DNA of 64,000 bases from Saccharomycopsis malanga (taxonomy: Eukaryota > Ascomycota > Saccharomycetes > Ascoideales > Saccharomycopsidaceae). Within the stretch, counting starts at the first letter, position 1, and each line of letters starts with the position of its first letter. Of this stretch, positions 10,323-21,082 are shown in pieces. Position numbers and translations under genes: made by a program. The stretch spans positions 124,001-188,000 of the forward strand of contig CP025326.1 in NCBI GenBank assembly GCA_004014935.1. Reading direction: 5' to 3'. Under the pieces are notes generated by a model. That model ran no database searches. It worked only from the letters and a program-made list of their open reading frames with translations, and was not told where the DNA came from.

Positions 10323-11090
10323 ATGATGCTCTATGGAAGAAACAGTCCCTATGCGTTCCTGCGGTCTATCAGACCCAGACATCTCTGTGTTGTGTTGTTG
10401 GGGATATTCGTGATTTTGGAAGCGTTGGTTCTTGCCACTTGCACAACCTCTGCAGTGGCCTCTTATTACTTGACTGCGCTTACTTTCACGGCTACTCAGC
10501 AGAATCTGCCCATAGCCAAGCTCAGCTACCATATGGGGTACTTCAGCTCCTGTGTAAAAAGCAATGCCAGTGGTTCTTGGTCCTGTGGCACCAATGGCTA
10601 TCAATTGGTGCTTGCGGACCCCAATTTTGACGCCAACAACAAGGCTTCCGTCAACTTGTACAGTCTTGTCGTCAACACCGGCGACCTTCTTCGCCAACAT
10701 TGCATGACACCCTACGTTCTATTGGTGGCTGCCATACTTTCGTTTTTGATTCTTGTGCTAATTGCATCGCTCTCGCCTTTCCAGCACCGCAATGCCTACA
10801 AGATCTTGTTTCTTCTATCCTACGCCTCGCTTTCTCTCACTGTGATTGCAGCCATTTGGCAGGAAACCAACATAAAAACCGCAAACTTGCTTTTGGGCGA
10901 AATCTTGAATGACTACTACGACGTCACTGCTTCGTACGGCTCCTACACAAGAGCAGCCATCTGGACCGGCACTGGTATCCAGATTCTAATCTCCATTTGC
11001 TGCTTGATCATTGCTGTGGCTCGTAGCCAGGAAAACCGGTTTCTCACATGGTGGGACTATCCAAGATCATTGGGTGGCCCTGTGGTTTAG
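10323..11090 (+). CDS. Fig1-like four-TM membrane protein (copy 3)
   Basis: Third Fig1-type claudin-like protein, 255 residues from the first ATG of an ATG ATG pair at 10323; an in-frame TTG at 10317 is not a likely start. Helix 1 is about residues 20-40. The loop has GYFSSC (72-77) then W86 and C88. It keeps the CGTNGYQLVLAD block that parallels CGTNETNLLLTD in copy 1. After helix 3 comes AIWQETNIKTANLL. The C-terminus (YPRSLGGPVV) differs fully from the DEKV ends of copies 1 and 2. Coding sequence is less AT-rich than copies 1 and 2. The promoter lies in the GC-richer spacer shared with translin (divergent). Confidence 0.72.
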   Translation: MMLYGRNSPYAFLRSIRPRHLCVVLLGIFVILEALVLATCTTSAVASYYLTALTFTATQQNLPIAKLSYHMGYFSSCVKSNASGSWSCGTNGYQLVLADPNFDANNKASVNLYSLVVNTGDLLRQHCMTPYVLLVAAILSFLILVLIASLSPFQHRNAYKILFLLSYASLSLTVIAAIWQETNIKTANLLLGEILNDYYDVTASYGSYTRAAIWTGTGIQILISICCLIIAVARSQENRFLTWWDYPRSLGGPVV

Positions 11091-12154
11091 TTGTTAACGG
11101 CTCAAACCGTTATTTTGAGTGGTGTTTTATCTTACAATGAAAATACCCTTTTATAATATAAAAACCGCATTCTAAACCGCATTCTAAACCGCATTCTAAA
11201 CCGCATTCTAAACCGCATTCTTCTTATGTTCATGTCTTTTTTATTCTCGCTTTTCACTTCCTGTTGATATCTCTTACAATCCTCTAGCTTTACCCTAATC
11301 TTTTGCATTTTCTTCATGTCCTTGTTCAAAATATATGCTCTTTTGATACGTTAATTGTGTTTCTTACTGCAAGGTCATACTTTCTAATCTACTAGTACGC
11401 TTTTTATCAAAGTACCTCAAACCCTGCCATACATATTTTAAACATACTACTTTATCACTTCTTAACATTACAACACCAATTCAACATGCTAAATCATTTA
11501 AAAACCCTCTTAAACACAATTTACCGCCTTCATCCATATACTACCCCATTTTAAACAAGTCGCGTGATGCCAGTCAAATTTTGGTTCCAAGGGTACCCCC
11601 TTGGCACCTCAAATTTCAACATGCGAAGAATCAAAATTAGCATTATTCTGTCAAATTTTCCCTTTTCCACTCTAATTTCGCGAACCTTGTTACCTGTTTT
11701 TTCCAAAAGCATACAAGATTGTCACAAGTGCATGAGTGTATCGTTTAGCTTGGCAATCATTCAAATGTATGGATTAAAACAGCTTAACCTACAGGGAAAA
11801 CAGGTGGTGTAAGGAGACAAAACTATATGTTCAGGTGTAGACTTACATATTATGTAAATCGTAAGGAATTTGTTACTACTCAATGTAATTCCCAGTGGGC
11901 CATGTTGTATATATAAGGTAATCATGTCTTATACCTAAAGACTGATATTTTCAACATTACCAATTTGATTGTATGCTCCACAGTGATTATACCATTAGGT
12001 GAAATATGTTTGATTGGCTAGCAGAAAACAAATAAGACGATGGGGCAATTGGAAACGGTGGATTCCCTTTGTTGAATTGAAAAGAAGGCAAAAAATGTAT
12101 TCCAGTCAACATGATACAATAAAACAGACATAACTCATTGAAATATCAAATCAT
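11091..12154. other. Intergenic: Fig1-like copy 3 to SNF8 relic
   Basis: Holds a 12-bp minisatellite just after the Fig1-like gene and otherwise plain AT-rich sequence. The ORF at 11564-11812 (82 codons) has no recognisable content and is probably chance. Confidence 0.55.
11162..11221. repeat. 12-bp minisatellite, five exact units
   Basis: AAACCGCATTCT repeated five times without change, about 70 bases after the stop of Fig1-like copy 3, so probably in its 3' UTR. Confidence 0.95.
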
Positions 12155-12716
12155 GAAGATCGGTTGATCCAAGAAGGTTCCCAATAATGTGTCTCTCCAC
12201 AAGTTGTTTGGAAGTCAATCCAAAGAAATCCAGAGCTAACCATGAAGTCCAACACATCCTTGGAACAATAGACTGACCAGCCATGGTTTGCAGCAAGTAT
12301 TCCTACTGATGCTTAGCCTATAATTTCAAATACCTCACGACCTTGGTCTTTGTTGAGGTCCTAGGAATTGAACGTATAGACCGTTTTGGGTTCTTATCGC
12401 CTATGATTATGACCTGAGTTTGGATCTAAAGTGTTCAAAAGAGCCACAGACTTTTCAATGTCTTTTTCCGTGAGATCCAGAATCGAATTAGGACTGTCTG
12501 GGCTACAAAGAATTTTAAGCATTTCTCCAACCGAAATGATGCCTCCATTAAGTTGTTGATATTCCTTACAAACCTCAATGATTTTTAGCAAGCTCATTGA
12601 AGAACTCTTCGTTGTCGTCCTCTAGAAACTTGGACCAAAGCGACTTGGACCTCGACTAGTGGCTGCCATTGTCGGGCTGCTTTTTGCAACTCTTTTTAGA
12701 CAAACTCGGGTCTACG
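12155..12716 (-). pseudogene. Relic of SNF8/VPS22 (ESCRT-II)
   Basis: A decayed second copy of the ESCRT-II winged-helix subunit Snf8. Reading the minus strand, VDPSLSKKS then KSLWSKFLEDDNEEFF matches the family block VDPLA..K.FWS. The block IIEVCKEYQQLNGGIIS matches IIEVC...NGGLI. Towards the end, GWSVYCSKDVLDFMVS, SGFLWIDFQ and ETHYWEPSWI match the yeast C-terminus (GWEAVRSKSALDEM, LLWIDYQ, YWDPSWI). The pieces are in different frames: there is a stop near 12660, a frame change near 12590 and stops between 12300 and 12400, so it cannot make the protein. The N-terminal third is missing; the copy begins beside a fragment of repeat A at 12717. A working SNF8 should exist elsewhere in the genome. 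Confidence 0.85.
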
Positions 12717-12741
12717 CCTGCGTGTATATACGAAACTGATT
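12717..12741 (+). repeat. Family A SINE, small fragment
   Basis: GCGTGTATATACGAAACTGA is the family A 3' block. It directly borders the truncated 5' side of the SNF8 relic. Confidence 0.6.
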
Positions 12742-13590
12742 GCTCTTAATCTCATCTGGATGGTTTTTGGCAAACATGGCCTATAATCTAATTATTATTA
12801 TTTGATAATTTATAATCTCATTATTCATAATCTGATTATTTAGAATATTGCTGAAACATTAGAAGCTGTGTGGAAAGCTGCTGTTGCTCGAAAAGCGCTT
12901 GGCCAAGCTGCTGGTATTGCTTCAAAGCTGTTTTGGAGTTTGTAAACACCGAAAGACCAACTTTTCTGCTCATGTCTGATCAAAAATATACGATGTTATT
13001 ATATATCTCAAGCGCAGTACTTATCAGTTTTGCATATACACGCAATGTCTAAGGGGCTTGGTAAAACCAATAATGTCCATCATAATATTCTCAAATACAC
13101 ACTAATTTGTAGGGTCAAACATAGAAGGGGTTTCTTGTATTTTTGACAGTGGTAATCCTTTTCCACACACTCATAAAAGAGAAATTGAACAGGATTGCCA
13201 ATGTCTTAAAGAAGTATGATGAAAGTCTGCGAAAACTCCAAAATGTCACCAATCCAGTGTCTTATTTCACAACACAAGGATCCATTTTCTGATTGTTGCA
13301 ACAAAATAGTGCCTCGGACTAAATATAGAACTCTGAGGGGACAAAAAATGTTAGTGCCAGGCTAAATTACTATACAAACCAATGATAATTTTTAATCTAT
13401 CTATAAGTAGCTACCAACCCGTTGACTTCTGTATAGCTTGATCAGTTTTGTCCTCGTTAAATCCGCATTATGTCGCCAATGGGATAGTCATACTAAACAT
13501 CCATTTCATTATTCAATCTCACCTGACTGGCGTTTTCCAACTACATAGCGGCCAAATCTGGATATTCCATACAAAGAATAAAAGCACTGG
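12742..13590. other. Intergenic: SNF8 relic to unknown gene
   Basis: Holds one family A piece (12992-13095). From about 13150 to 13317 the plus strand stays open for about 52 codons with protein-like content (KEKLNRIANVLKKYDES) but no start and no recognised family; it may be another gene relic. Nothing else is seen. Confidence 0.45.
12992..13095 (-). repeat. Family A SINE, 3'-end fragment
   Basis: TATATCTCAAGCGCAGTACT, CATATACACGCAATGTCTAA and GGGGCTTGGTAAAACC are the reverse complement of the family A 3' half. Head absent. Confidence 0.75.
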
Positions 13591-14571
13591 CTAACTAAGA
13601 TCGAAATACAGCTTTACAAACTCGTCAAAGTATACATAGGGCACCTTTTTTCCAATGTCAATATTCTTCTGGTAAAACCAGCTGTCTGCTAGAGTTCTAG
13701 TATTTGTAGCATTGTCCTCCTCTGTAGTGGCCTGGCTACTATGAAAGCCTTGTTTCTGGTACAAGTGTTCATAGAGCTCAACCAATGATTCGTAACCTTT
13801 ACCCACAAGCTCGGCACTGTTATAACCGATTTCTAGTTCATTTTCTGAGTCTGGCTCCTCTTCAACGGACATGTTTTCCTGTGCTATTCTTATTGAATAC
13901 ACAGGTACAGGCAACAATGTCCAATTCTCAACAATATTTGGATTCTCGCAAAGTTGGATATTTCCTGCCAAACATCTCTCTACTTGCTGTAGTTTTACCA
14001 TCAACTGGCTCAACGTGCCTAGATTGAACTGGTTGGGTTCTACAATGCTTACTGTATCATCTGAATTCAACACGTCTGCTTTATATAATTGATGGCCAGC
14101 ACACACTATACTGTTGAAAAGGCCCCATATTACAACCCTGGTGCTTTCTTCGGTAAACCCATTGTTTGGCGAGTCAAAAACAGCACTGGAAACTGACAAA
14201 TAATCATCTTGCAGACAACTATCGCTTTCTAACGATAAAAACTCCAGTTTTTCCTCATTTCTACGTATTTGTTCACTTTTCTTTACGCTGCTACATGCCT
14301 TAGCCTTGATATCAATCTCACCAAGCTCTACAAGAGTAAGATATCCCACCAACTTTGCAACTGTCTGAATAAAAATAACCTCAACCATATCCAGCTTTAG
14401 CCAGCCCGCCAAATCCAAATCCTTTGCGAATTCTGCTAGATCGTTCTGAAAACCAGCAATATCTACAACCAAAACCCTGAGTGGGGCTGATTTTCTGCAG
14501 GAACAGCCAAGAGGATCAGCTATAGAAACACCATCAACAAGATTAGCAAATGTAGTAAACGTGAGCTTCAT
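13591..14571 (-). CDS. Unrecognised protein, about 326 residues
   Basis: I do not recognise this protein. The ORF is open from 14631, but that start is a TTG; the first ATG in frame is at 14571 (MKLTFTTFANLVDG). A short unseen first exon is also possible. Features: a hydrophobic strand LRVLVVDIAGF that looks like a Walker-B-type beta strand but with no Walker A motif; an amphipathic middle; an acidic Ser-rich linker; and an aromatic C-terminus (YVYFDEFVKLYFDLS). No signal peptide or membrane helix. The length of the open frame and mixed, non-repetitive composition argue that it is a real gene. A RecA-fold or Rad51-paralogue-like protein is one idea I could not support. Confidence 0.6.
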   Translation of the reverse strand: MKLTFTTFANLVDGVSIADPLGCSCRKSAPLRVLVVDIAGFQNDLAEFAKDLDLAGWLKLDMVEVIFIQTVAKLVGYLTLVELGEIDIKAKACSSVKKSEQIRRNEEKLEFLSLESDSCLQDDYLSVSSAVFDSPNNGFTEESTRVVIWGLFNSIVCAGHQLYKADVLNSDDTVSIVEPNQFNLGTLSQLMVKLQQVERCLAGNIQLCENPNIVENWTLLPVPVYSIRIAQENMSVEEEPDSENELEIGYNSAELVGKGYESLVELYEHLYQKQGFHSSQATTEEDNATNTRTLADSWFYQKNIDIGKKVPYVYFDEFVKLYFDLS

Positions 14572-15090
14572 TAGCAATGCAAAGTGTTGCAAGTCATATG
14601 CGGGGCCCCTTTTTTTAGACAATTCATCCAATCAGCTAAAAGTTGGATAAAACCTACAAAGTTCTTGTTCCCAATTGTATGTTTACCATATAATCATCAA
14701 ATCATCGGTCTATTTTGGCTTTTTTCATACTAACATTTCCCAACATGCATAAGTTTGCGTTGGCCAATCAGAAGGCTTTATTAGGTAGGATCTTGGTGTA
14801 ACTTTGAGCAACTAATTCGGTATAATAGTATATTTGACAGTATAGGGTTGTACGCTCAACATAACTTGTCTACATGGCTATATGCTCAGTCAATAATGAA
14901 AAATCAGGGAAATTAGCTGTACGAGGCTGTTGTTTAAAGATTTATACCAAGTAATTTTATACAACAAACACTTGGGTGTGTAGTAGTGTTACCGCAATAT
15001 GTGACAAATTTGATTAATAATAGCTTGCTAAAAGACTCGTCCAGCATATCACTATTAAACAAATTATTTCACTAAAATAAAATGCAAATA

Positions 15091-15155
15091 CCACTGGGCC
15101 GTATGGCTCAGTGGCCAGTGCTCTAGAAGAAGAGAAAAAAGACCTATTATTATTA
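15091..15155 (+). repeat. Family A SINE, head fragment
   Basis: CCACTGGGCCGTATGGCTCA with box A and the GAAGAGAAAAAAGACCTA block, then directly (ATT)-rich sequence. Confidence 0.75.
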
Positions 15156-15330
15156 GTATTATATCGTACATTATAGATAATGTAAATTGTTTCCTCTATT
15201 TGGAAAAGGTCACTAGATACTCAACACAAGTAGCGTTATCTGGACCAAAAAGCACTGTCCTTGGTTTTCTTTTTAACCCTTGCGACCTTATTTTTAATCC
15301 TTTATTGATTTAATTGTTCTTAGCTACAAA

Positions 15331-15475
15331 CGGGTTTTACTCGCTGGTTTGTAATTCCACAGCCAAGTGCAATTGTCTGAATACGACCTAGACAAACGCC
15401 TGGTGCTCTCTATTAACCAATTGGCTGAGAAGATAACGATATATAATATTATGATCAGATTTTAATCAACACTGC
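15331..15475 (+). repeat. Family A SINE, long-form body
   Basis: CGGGTTTTACTCGCTGGTTT, CCAAGTGCAATTGTCTGAAT, ACGACCTAGAC and ATTATGATCAG follow the order of the long-form body. Neither head nor tail is present. Confidence 0.7.
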
Positions 15476-15673
15476 TGGGCCATAACCTGAGTGTTGATAA
15501 TGTTCCAGGGTACTAATTTATTACTTCAGCAATGCTATTTAGTCGAAACCCGATAAGGCTGTTCCGAGCATAGAGCAAGCTGGTTTAGAAGCAAATAGTA
15601 TAAGTTAAAGTCATCGAGGAAAAAAATGAAGAAGTGATTTTTATCTTTTTCGCTGATCATAATGAAGCAGTCT

Positions 15674-15846
15674 TACTGGGCCATTTGGCTCAGTGGTCAG
15701 AGCTCTCGAAGAAGAGAAAAACAAGACCTAGCAGGAATATGGATGAGCCAAAGGACATGATTGGGCTTTTCCCCTTGGGCATAGCGCGTATATACGAAAC
15801 TGGTATGTACTGGGCTCGAAATATAAGATATCATTATTAATACTAG
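15674..15846 (+). repeat. Family A SINE, short subfamily
   Basis: Complete short form: box A in CATTTGGCTCAGTGGTCAGA, AGACCTAGCAGGAAT joined directly to the 3' half, GCGCGTATATACGAAACTGG, GTACTGGGCTCG and an imperfect ATTATTAAT tail. Confidence 0.85.
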
Positions 15847-16143
15847 TATTTGTACCTTTCAGTATGAGCAGAGAAAAAGTCAAGCCCAATTTGATTTACC
15901 ACGCCTCTATGTTACATGTTTCACAGTACTATCCAATGGCAAGTTGGCAAAGACTCTTTTTATGACCTGAGTTGCCAAGCAATGTGATTTGTTCAATACA
16001 CAAGCGGAAAGAGCACGAGATGCTCTAAATGACGTCTTTTCATCACCAAGATTGCCTATTAATGCTTGGTTTGATGATTTCTTTACTCAAAAGTCGGCTT
16101 TTTTATCAAGAAAACTCAATGTTTGCTGTTCTACACCTACGAC

Positions 16144-16491
16144 TGTTGACTAAGAACCACCATGTTGTAATTTCATAATCCTTTCACTTGACATTTTATT
16201 TAATTTCCTATATCACCATATAGATCTATCATATATAATTTAAAATATATAACATAAACACAGATAGGGAGACAATCTCGGTATTTAAATACTCAACTTT
16301 TTAGAAAACACCTTCTTAGTCATCGCTCAAACTAATCACTTGAATTAATATCTCGAATTACTTGAATTAATATCTCGAATTAATTACTTGAATGAGTATC
16401 TCGGATTAATTACTTAAATGAGTATCTCGGATTAATCACTTAAATCAGTACGAGACTTTTCTCAGACATCCTTTGAATTACCTATTCAACA
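16144..16491 (-). repeat. LTR of the copia remnant
   Basis: Bounded by the short inverted ends TGTTGA and TCAACA, typical of Ty1/copia LTRs. Inside, about 16330-16450, lie four imperfect tandem units of about 25 bases (ACTTGAATTAATATCTCG and variants). Confidence 0.85.
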
Positions 16492-18052
16492 CCCTCTCTT
16501 AATTCAAAGTCTCTTATACCACAGTATCCACGAAGTAACAAAAATTGGTCAGTAGCAATAGCCTTGGTAAACATATCTGCGACCATAACTCCTGTGGATA
16601 AATACTCCAACTTAATATCTCCCTTTTTAATATGGCCCCTAATGAAACACAATCGGATATCAATATGTTTAGTCCTATGATGTGAACTTGAATGCTTTGC
16701 AATTTCAATGCAGCTTTGATTATCATCAAATATTTTTACATATTCTGTATGAATGCCACATTCTGCAAACAATTGCTTTAACCATAGCCCCATCTGCATC
16801 ACAGTAGCCTTGTAGTTCTTCAGTTTTAACATCACTTTGATAGAAAATTCCCACATCCATGGTACCTTTCAAGTAACGAAGTACACGTTTAGCAGCTTTA
16901 AAATGTATTTCTTTTGGCTCTTTAAGGTACCTGGAGAGAACACCCACGATGTAACTAATATCTGCTCTAACTGTGTTTGCTGCAAACAAAAGTTTTCCAA
17001 CAATTGAACGATATCTTGTGGCATCAGCATCTTGGTAATAGTTATCTTTGTTTGTCAAGTCTTGACTCACAACTGTTGGAGTTGATTCAGCTTTGCATTC
17101 CTGCATCCCAAATTCATCCAACATTGAGCTAATGTAATCCCGAAGACTCAACTTAACGACCAAAGAATTTTGTTCAATATTCATTCCAAGAAACTTTCTT
17201 GTTGCTCCCAAATCTTTCATCTTGAATTGATCCATTAGTTCTTCTTTCACAATTTCCATAGCCTCATCTGTACTTGCTGCAATCAATAAATCATCAACAT
17301 AAAGAGCTACCATAACAAATGATTTGGCACTTTCTCTGGTGTATAAACAATATTCTGCTCTATTTCTTTTGAAATCGTGTTTTCCTAATACGCAATTTAT
17401 CTTTTCATTCCACACAAATGGTGCTTGTTTTAAACCATACAAGCTTTTGTTTGATTTCAACACCATGTTCTCTTTTCCTTCCTTGACATATCCTTCAGGT
17501 TGTGTCATATAAGTTTCTTCATCCAAATTACCATTTAAGAATGCAGTCTTCACATCCATTTGATGGACTCTTAAATTTCTAGATGCAGATACAGCTAGCA
17601 TAATTCTGATAGACTCGTATCTGATAACTGGTGCAAAAGTTTCGTTGTAGTCAATTCCTTTTAATTGAGAGAAACCTCGAGCAACTAATCTTGCTTTGTA
17701 AAGACCACCATCTTTGATTGTGAAGACCCGTCTGCAACTAATTGGTTTTCTTCCTTCTGGCAAACTTACCAACTTATACGTGTTATTTTCATTATGAGCA
17801 GCAATTTCTTTCTCACAGGCTTCAATCCACTTTTCTTTATCTTCTAATTCCATAGCACGTTTGTATGTATCAGGAACATTTTTATTCATCCGACTTGCTG
17901 CCATGAAACATGTTGCAGCAAGATTCGCATAATAATTACAACCAAGAAGTTTAACTGAACTTATCTTCATCATCACTAACTTCCGCAACAATAGGTTCAA
18001 TTTTTGGTGACAACATAGTATTCCCTTGAGTTGTGGAACCTTGGAGAGAGTC
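16144..18052 (-). mobile_element. Ty1/copia LTR retrotransposon remnant (fossil)
   Basis: Fossil Ty1/copia element on the minus strand: one LTR at its 3' side (16144-16491), a purine-rich tract beside it, then the RNase H and reverse transcriptase parts of pol up to the ATG14 stop codon. The RT part is recognisable from the copia-type blocks DVKTAFLNG, SLYGLKQAP and YVDD. The upstream half (gag, protease, most of integrase, other LTR) is not in the window. It is broken, with a small number of breaks in what remains, and is not whole. The reading frames are still long, suggesting a fairly young remnant. Confidence 0.93.
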
Positions 18053-20014
18053 TTATATCACCTGCCAATCGTTATTGCTGTTAACGCTGTCACGGTCTGT
18101 GTGAACAGCTTTTGCGGAGTTGTAATCTTTGGCTCTGTTTCCTGAGGCCAGGTGCTTTGCAGGGGTTCTGTAGCTTGAGGAATTAAGCGACTTCTCCTGA
18201 GATTTTGATTGGATCGTTTTAGGGTGTTTTCTACGGTTCTTTCGTGGATGTTTTGCTGAGGACAAGGACGACGCTGAGCGAACCAGATATGCTTCTAACG
18301 AGCCGTTAGAGTTGGTATGCTCTCTGTTGGACACATCCCTGTGCAGACGGGTCTCCCTGTTCAACACAAGCGATTGGCTGTACAAGAGCCTGAATATACG
18401 GAAACTAAGATCATTTAACGACAAATCCTTGACAGGCTGCTCGTTATTGTCATAATGCATCAACTGCCGGTCCACATCCAGCTTGATCTCAATATAACTC
18501 TCGAAATCAAACTCGCCAGAACGCTCTACATCATCTTGGGGGCTCATGTCGTCATCTGGATCAGACAGCTGATTCGCGCATTGGTGGAGGGCGCGTTTGC
18601 TGAACAACAAGTTGATAATGTTTAGATTTGGTTCTTTTTTGGGGTTTTTATTTTCTAGCTGTTGTTTCAAGTGTTGTTTCAAGTTGGGTTTCTTCTGTGA
18701 GTCGACACTTGATGATCCAAGCGACGGGGAAGACCCGTTGGATGCTGTTTTATTGAGTTTGTTTCCGCCCGTGACAAGCAGATAGAGCATTTCATCGTGT
18801 TTGAAAAGCAGCGAATACGTAATCTGGTCAGCAATCTGTAGGCTCACGCACATGGTGTAGATGTTTAGCGTGAGTTTGGCCAAAAGGATGGAGAATTCAA
18901 AGAGTTCTGCAGCGTTGAGGTCGACAAGAGACCGGCCCAAGTATACTGTATTTTTGGAGTTGAAAAGCTGGTCGTACGAGTAGTTATTTAGTAGCAAAAG
19001 CAAGCTTCTTGCAGAGATTCTGTTTATGGGCAGCACAGTTTCCTTTTTGAGATACTTTTCCACCTTTATTTTCAAATAGCTGCTATTTTCGCCGAGCCCT
19101 GCGACGACATGGTTGTGGCTGTTTGCCTGCAGAGGAAGCTCCAATCGGAAGGGCAAATCAGCCAGGAGATAGTACGACGCGTAGAATAGAAACAGACATA
19201 GCAGTTCCAATGCAGAAGTGATGAGTCTGGGGCTGTAGTGCATGATCTTGTCAATTGGCAACATGGGTTGCAAGGCAAGCGACAAGCAGTAGGTTTTGCT
19301 GTTTCTGCCCGCAGGATATCGTTTCACTAGCATTAGTTTGCAGAGGGTCTGGAAAAGAAGAGCTTTTTGGTTGTTGATGCGGGTTTCTGTCTGTTTCAAC
19401 TGCAAACAGTTGTTCTCGTGTGTTTTGCCGAGTTTTGCTCTACTTTTGCTGAAGCTTTCCTGCAACCTTTTGCTGTTTTCAGCATAAAGAAGCTTTTTTC
19501 GCTCTAGAAGCTCTCGCCGCGTGTCGCGTTTCTTCTTCAACTCGTTATTGACCCGGTCTCGAGCACTACGGATATTATTCTGCAACTGGGCAAGCTTTCT
19601 GGAGAGAATAAGAGACTCAATGCGTAGTAACTGTGCTGACAAAGCTGCAATTGCTGCGTCAGAGGGACGTTTTACTTTCCTGATTGAGTTCAAAGACACA
19701 TTATCGTCAATATTTACAGTACCATCTTTGGTTCTTTTCACATAATCTGTGAGAAACTTGACATTTGTCTGTTCCTCGCTATTTAATGAATTCCTCAACA
19801 CTCGATCGATCTGCTGCTTACACTCGTCCGCCACAATCAAACTGTTCAAATACTCAACATTCGGCTTCAATAACATCCCATTCATACACATTGCACAGTA
19901 CAAGTACGAATTATTCTCATCGGGGCCCTGAGACCGCCGTTTACTTTGCCCCTTATACCGCCTGCTCAACAGACCAGATGTCTGGCAACATAACCCACAG
20001 CTGGGACTAAGCAT
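18053..20014 (-). CDS. ATG14: Autophagy protein Atg14-like, PI3-kinase complex I subunit
   Basis: Atg14 targets the Vps34-Vps15-Vps30 lipid kinase to the site of autophagosome formation. The 653-residue protein starts with the family's paired cysteines: C6-x-x-C9 and, after an insert, YCAMCMN (C40, C43), like CPIC and YCAHCIN in S. cerevisiae Atg14. A strongly charged coiled coil follows (about 119-225), the part that binds Vps30. Then comes a folded region with FYASYYLLADLPFRLELP, fitting the LPF block of Barkor/Atg14/UVRAG proteins. After about residue 440 it is Ser/Lys-rich and probably disordered. It is much longer than the S. cerevisiae protein (344). The stop codon lies at the exact border of a copia remnant, so the last residues (NNDWQVI) may not be ancestral. 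Vps38/UVRAG is the alternative; the cysteine pairs favour Atg14. Confidence 0.8.
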   Translation of the reverse strand: MLSPSCGLCCQTSGLLSRRYKGQSKRRSQGPDENNSYLYCAMCMNGMLLKPNVEYLNSLIVADECKQQIDRVLRNSLNSEEQTNVKFLTDYVKRTKDGTVNIDDNVSLNSIRKVKRPSDAAIAALSAQLLRIESLILSRKLAQLQNNIRSARDRVNNELKKKRDTRRELLERKKLLYAENSKRLQESFSKSRAKLGKTHENNCLQLKQTETRINNQKALLFQTLCKLMLVKRYPAGRNSKTYCLSLALQPMLPIDKIMHYSPRLITSALELLCLFLFYASYYLLADLPFRLELPLQANSHNHVVAGLGENSSYLKIKVEKYLKKETVLPINRISARSLLLLLNNYSYDQLFNSKNTVYLGRSLVDLNAAELFEFSILLAKLTLNIYTMCVSLQIADQITYSLLFKHDEMLYLLVTGGNKLNKTASNGSSPSLGSSSVDSQKKPNLKQHLKQQLENKNPKKEPNLNIINLLFSKRALHQCANQLSDPDDDMSPQDDVERSGEFDFESYIEIKLDVDRQLMHYDNNEQPVKDLSLNDLSFRIFRLLYSQSLVLNRETRLHRDVSNREHTNSNGSLEAYLVRSASSLSSAKHPRKNRRKHPKTIQSKSQEKSLNSSSYRTPAKHLASGNRAKDYNSAKAVHTDRDSVNSNNDWQVI

Positions 20015-20167
20015 TATTCAACATCTGTTTGCCAAAAAGACACCATTATTCACTACCAGTAGAGCCCATCTCATCGCTATATAATAAAGTAGTGCCGGGG
20101 CTCATAGTATGTACCAATAGTGTGGGTATTTCCGAAGTAGTATATAGTGTTGTACGTTAGTTTTGGT

Positions 20168-20206
20168 AAAATCATATATTACCAGCCCAATAAACATCAG
20201 TTTATA
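20168..20206 (-). repeat. Family A SINE, 3'-end fragment
   Basis: ATCATATATTACCAGCCCAA then ACATCAGTTT is the reversed 3' end. Confidence 0.55.
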
Positions 20207-20339
20207 GGATTCTGTGTTAATTTACACTGCAAAAATATTTGTTCTTTATATATATGAAAGAAGCTGTATCATTTGTGGTAAAAATCTATATTCTTCTAGT
20301 CCTATGATCTGATTGACTAGATGCCTTTGATTTTTTTAT

Positions 20340-20712
20340 TCTGTTTTTGTATGGTTTGCTTTGCTGTAAAGATGCTAGGATCTGATTTAAATGAATCTAT
20401 ATTTTGGAAAAATTGACAACTTTCGGTTATATCAAATATTTGAAGACAAATTCAAAGTTTTCCATTAAAAATAGCACTATAAAATAGGAAAAAATTCAAA
20501 ATATTAGGTTACCTTTTTTTAATCAAAATAACTTGGATAATGTTGATTTATTTTGAAAAAAACGGTTGATGACTACTCCAAATCGACGAGAGCGCGAATC
20601 GAGTCCCAAAACATAAAGTGAGGAACGCCACACTTATTTTGAGCAGTATTTTGCGTGGCGCATGCCTCCACCAACTTGGCCACTCGGCAATAGCGAGGCA
20701 TATAGGCATATT
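20340..20712 (-). repeat. Family B tRNA-headed repeat, truncated
   Basis: Minus strand. The head (20565-20712) has box A in GTGGCCAAGTTGGTGGAGGC and the box-B-like GACTCGATTCG, with GTGTGGCGTTCCTCACTT between. The AT-rich body includes the conserved block TTTACAGCAAAGCAAACC. Confidence 0.8.
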
Positions 20713-21005
20713 TTTGTTAAAAAGACAGAATATCTTTACTCTTAGAGAGTTTATTTTGTTCAAAAATTTCAAGATTAACGCCTTTATATCTGCTCACTAC
20801 TAATTGAACGTTCACTAATGAGTGCTTACTTCCCAAACCCATCTGCTGATAAACTATAATGATTTGCCAGATTCTTTTATCATTCACGTTTTTGACTCGT
20901 TCTACATAATTCTAGCATATCTTGCAAAGGAGTTTTTCAATAGTTTAACGTTTAATTAGAAGACAAATTAGAAAATGCATTATCTTAGCTATGACCGAAT
21001 TTAAT

Positions 21006-21082
21006 CCGCTGCTTTTTACTATTCTGAACGTGATTCCGTAGGCAAGTACAACTGTCTAAAATACGACCATAAATATAAGATG
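21006..21082 (+). repeat. Family A SINE, body fragment
   Basis: CGCTGCTTTTTACTATTCTG, AGGCAAGTACAACTGTCTAA and ATACGACC are consecutive blocks of the long-form body. Confidence 0.65.

Larger units (their letters stand above)
14572..16143. other. Intergenic: unknown gene to copia remnant
   Basis: AT-rich, with three family A pieces (15091, 15331, 15674). No gene seen. Confidence 0.6.

Noticed and set aside
10200-10700. 166-codon minus-strand ORF overlapping Fig1-like copy 3
   Set aside because: The plus-strand protein is supported by its paralogues; the minus frame has no recognisable content.
11162-11221. CRISPR array
   Set aside because: Units are contiguous without spacers, and the genome is eukaryotic; none of the repeats here has spacer structure.
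13150-13317. Open stretch KEKLNRIANVLKKYDES without a start
   Set aside because: Protein-like but short and unrecognised; could be another relic, not enough to call.
13591-14571. RecA/Rad51-paralogue identity for the unknown gene
   Set aside because: Only a Walker-B-like strand (LRVLVVDIAGF) is seen, with no Walker A motif.
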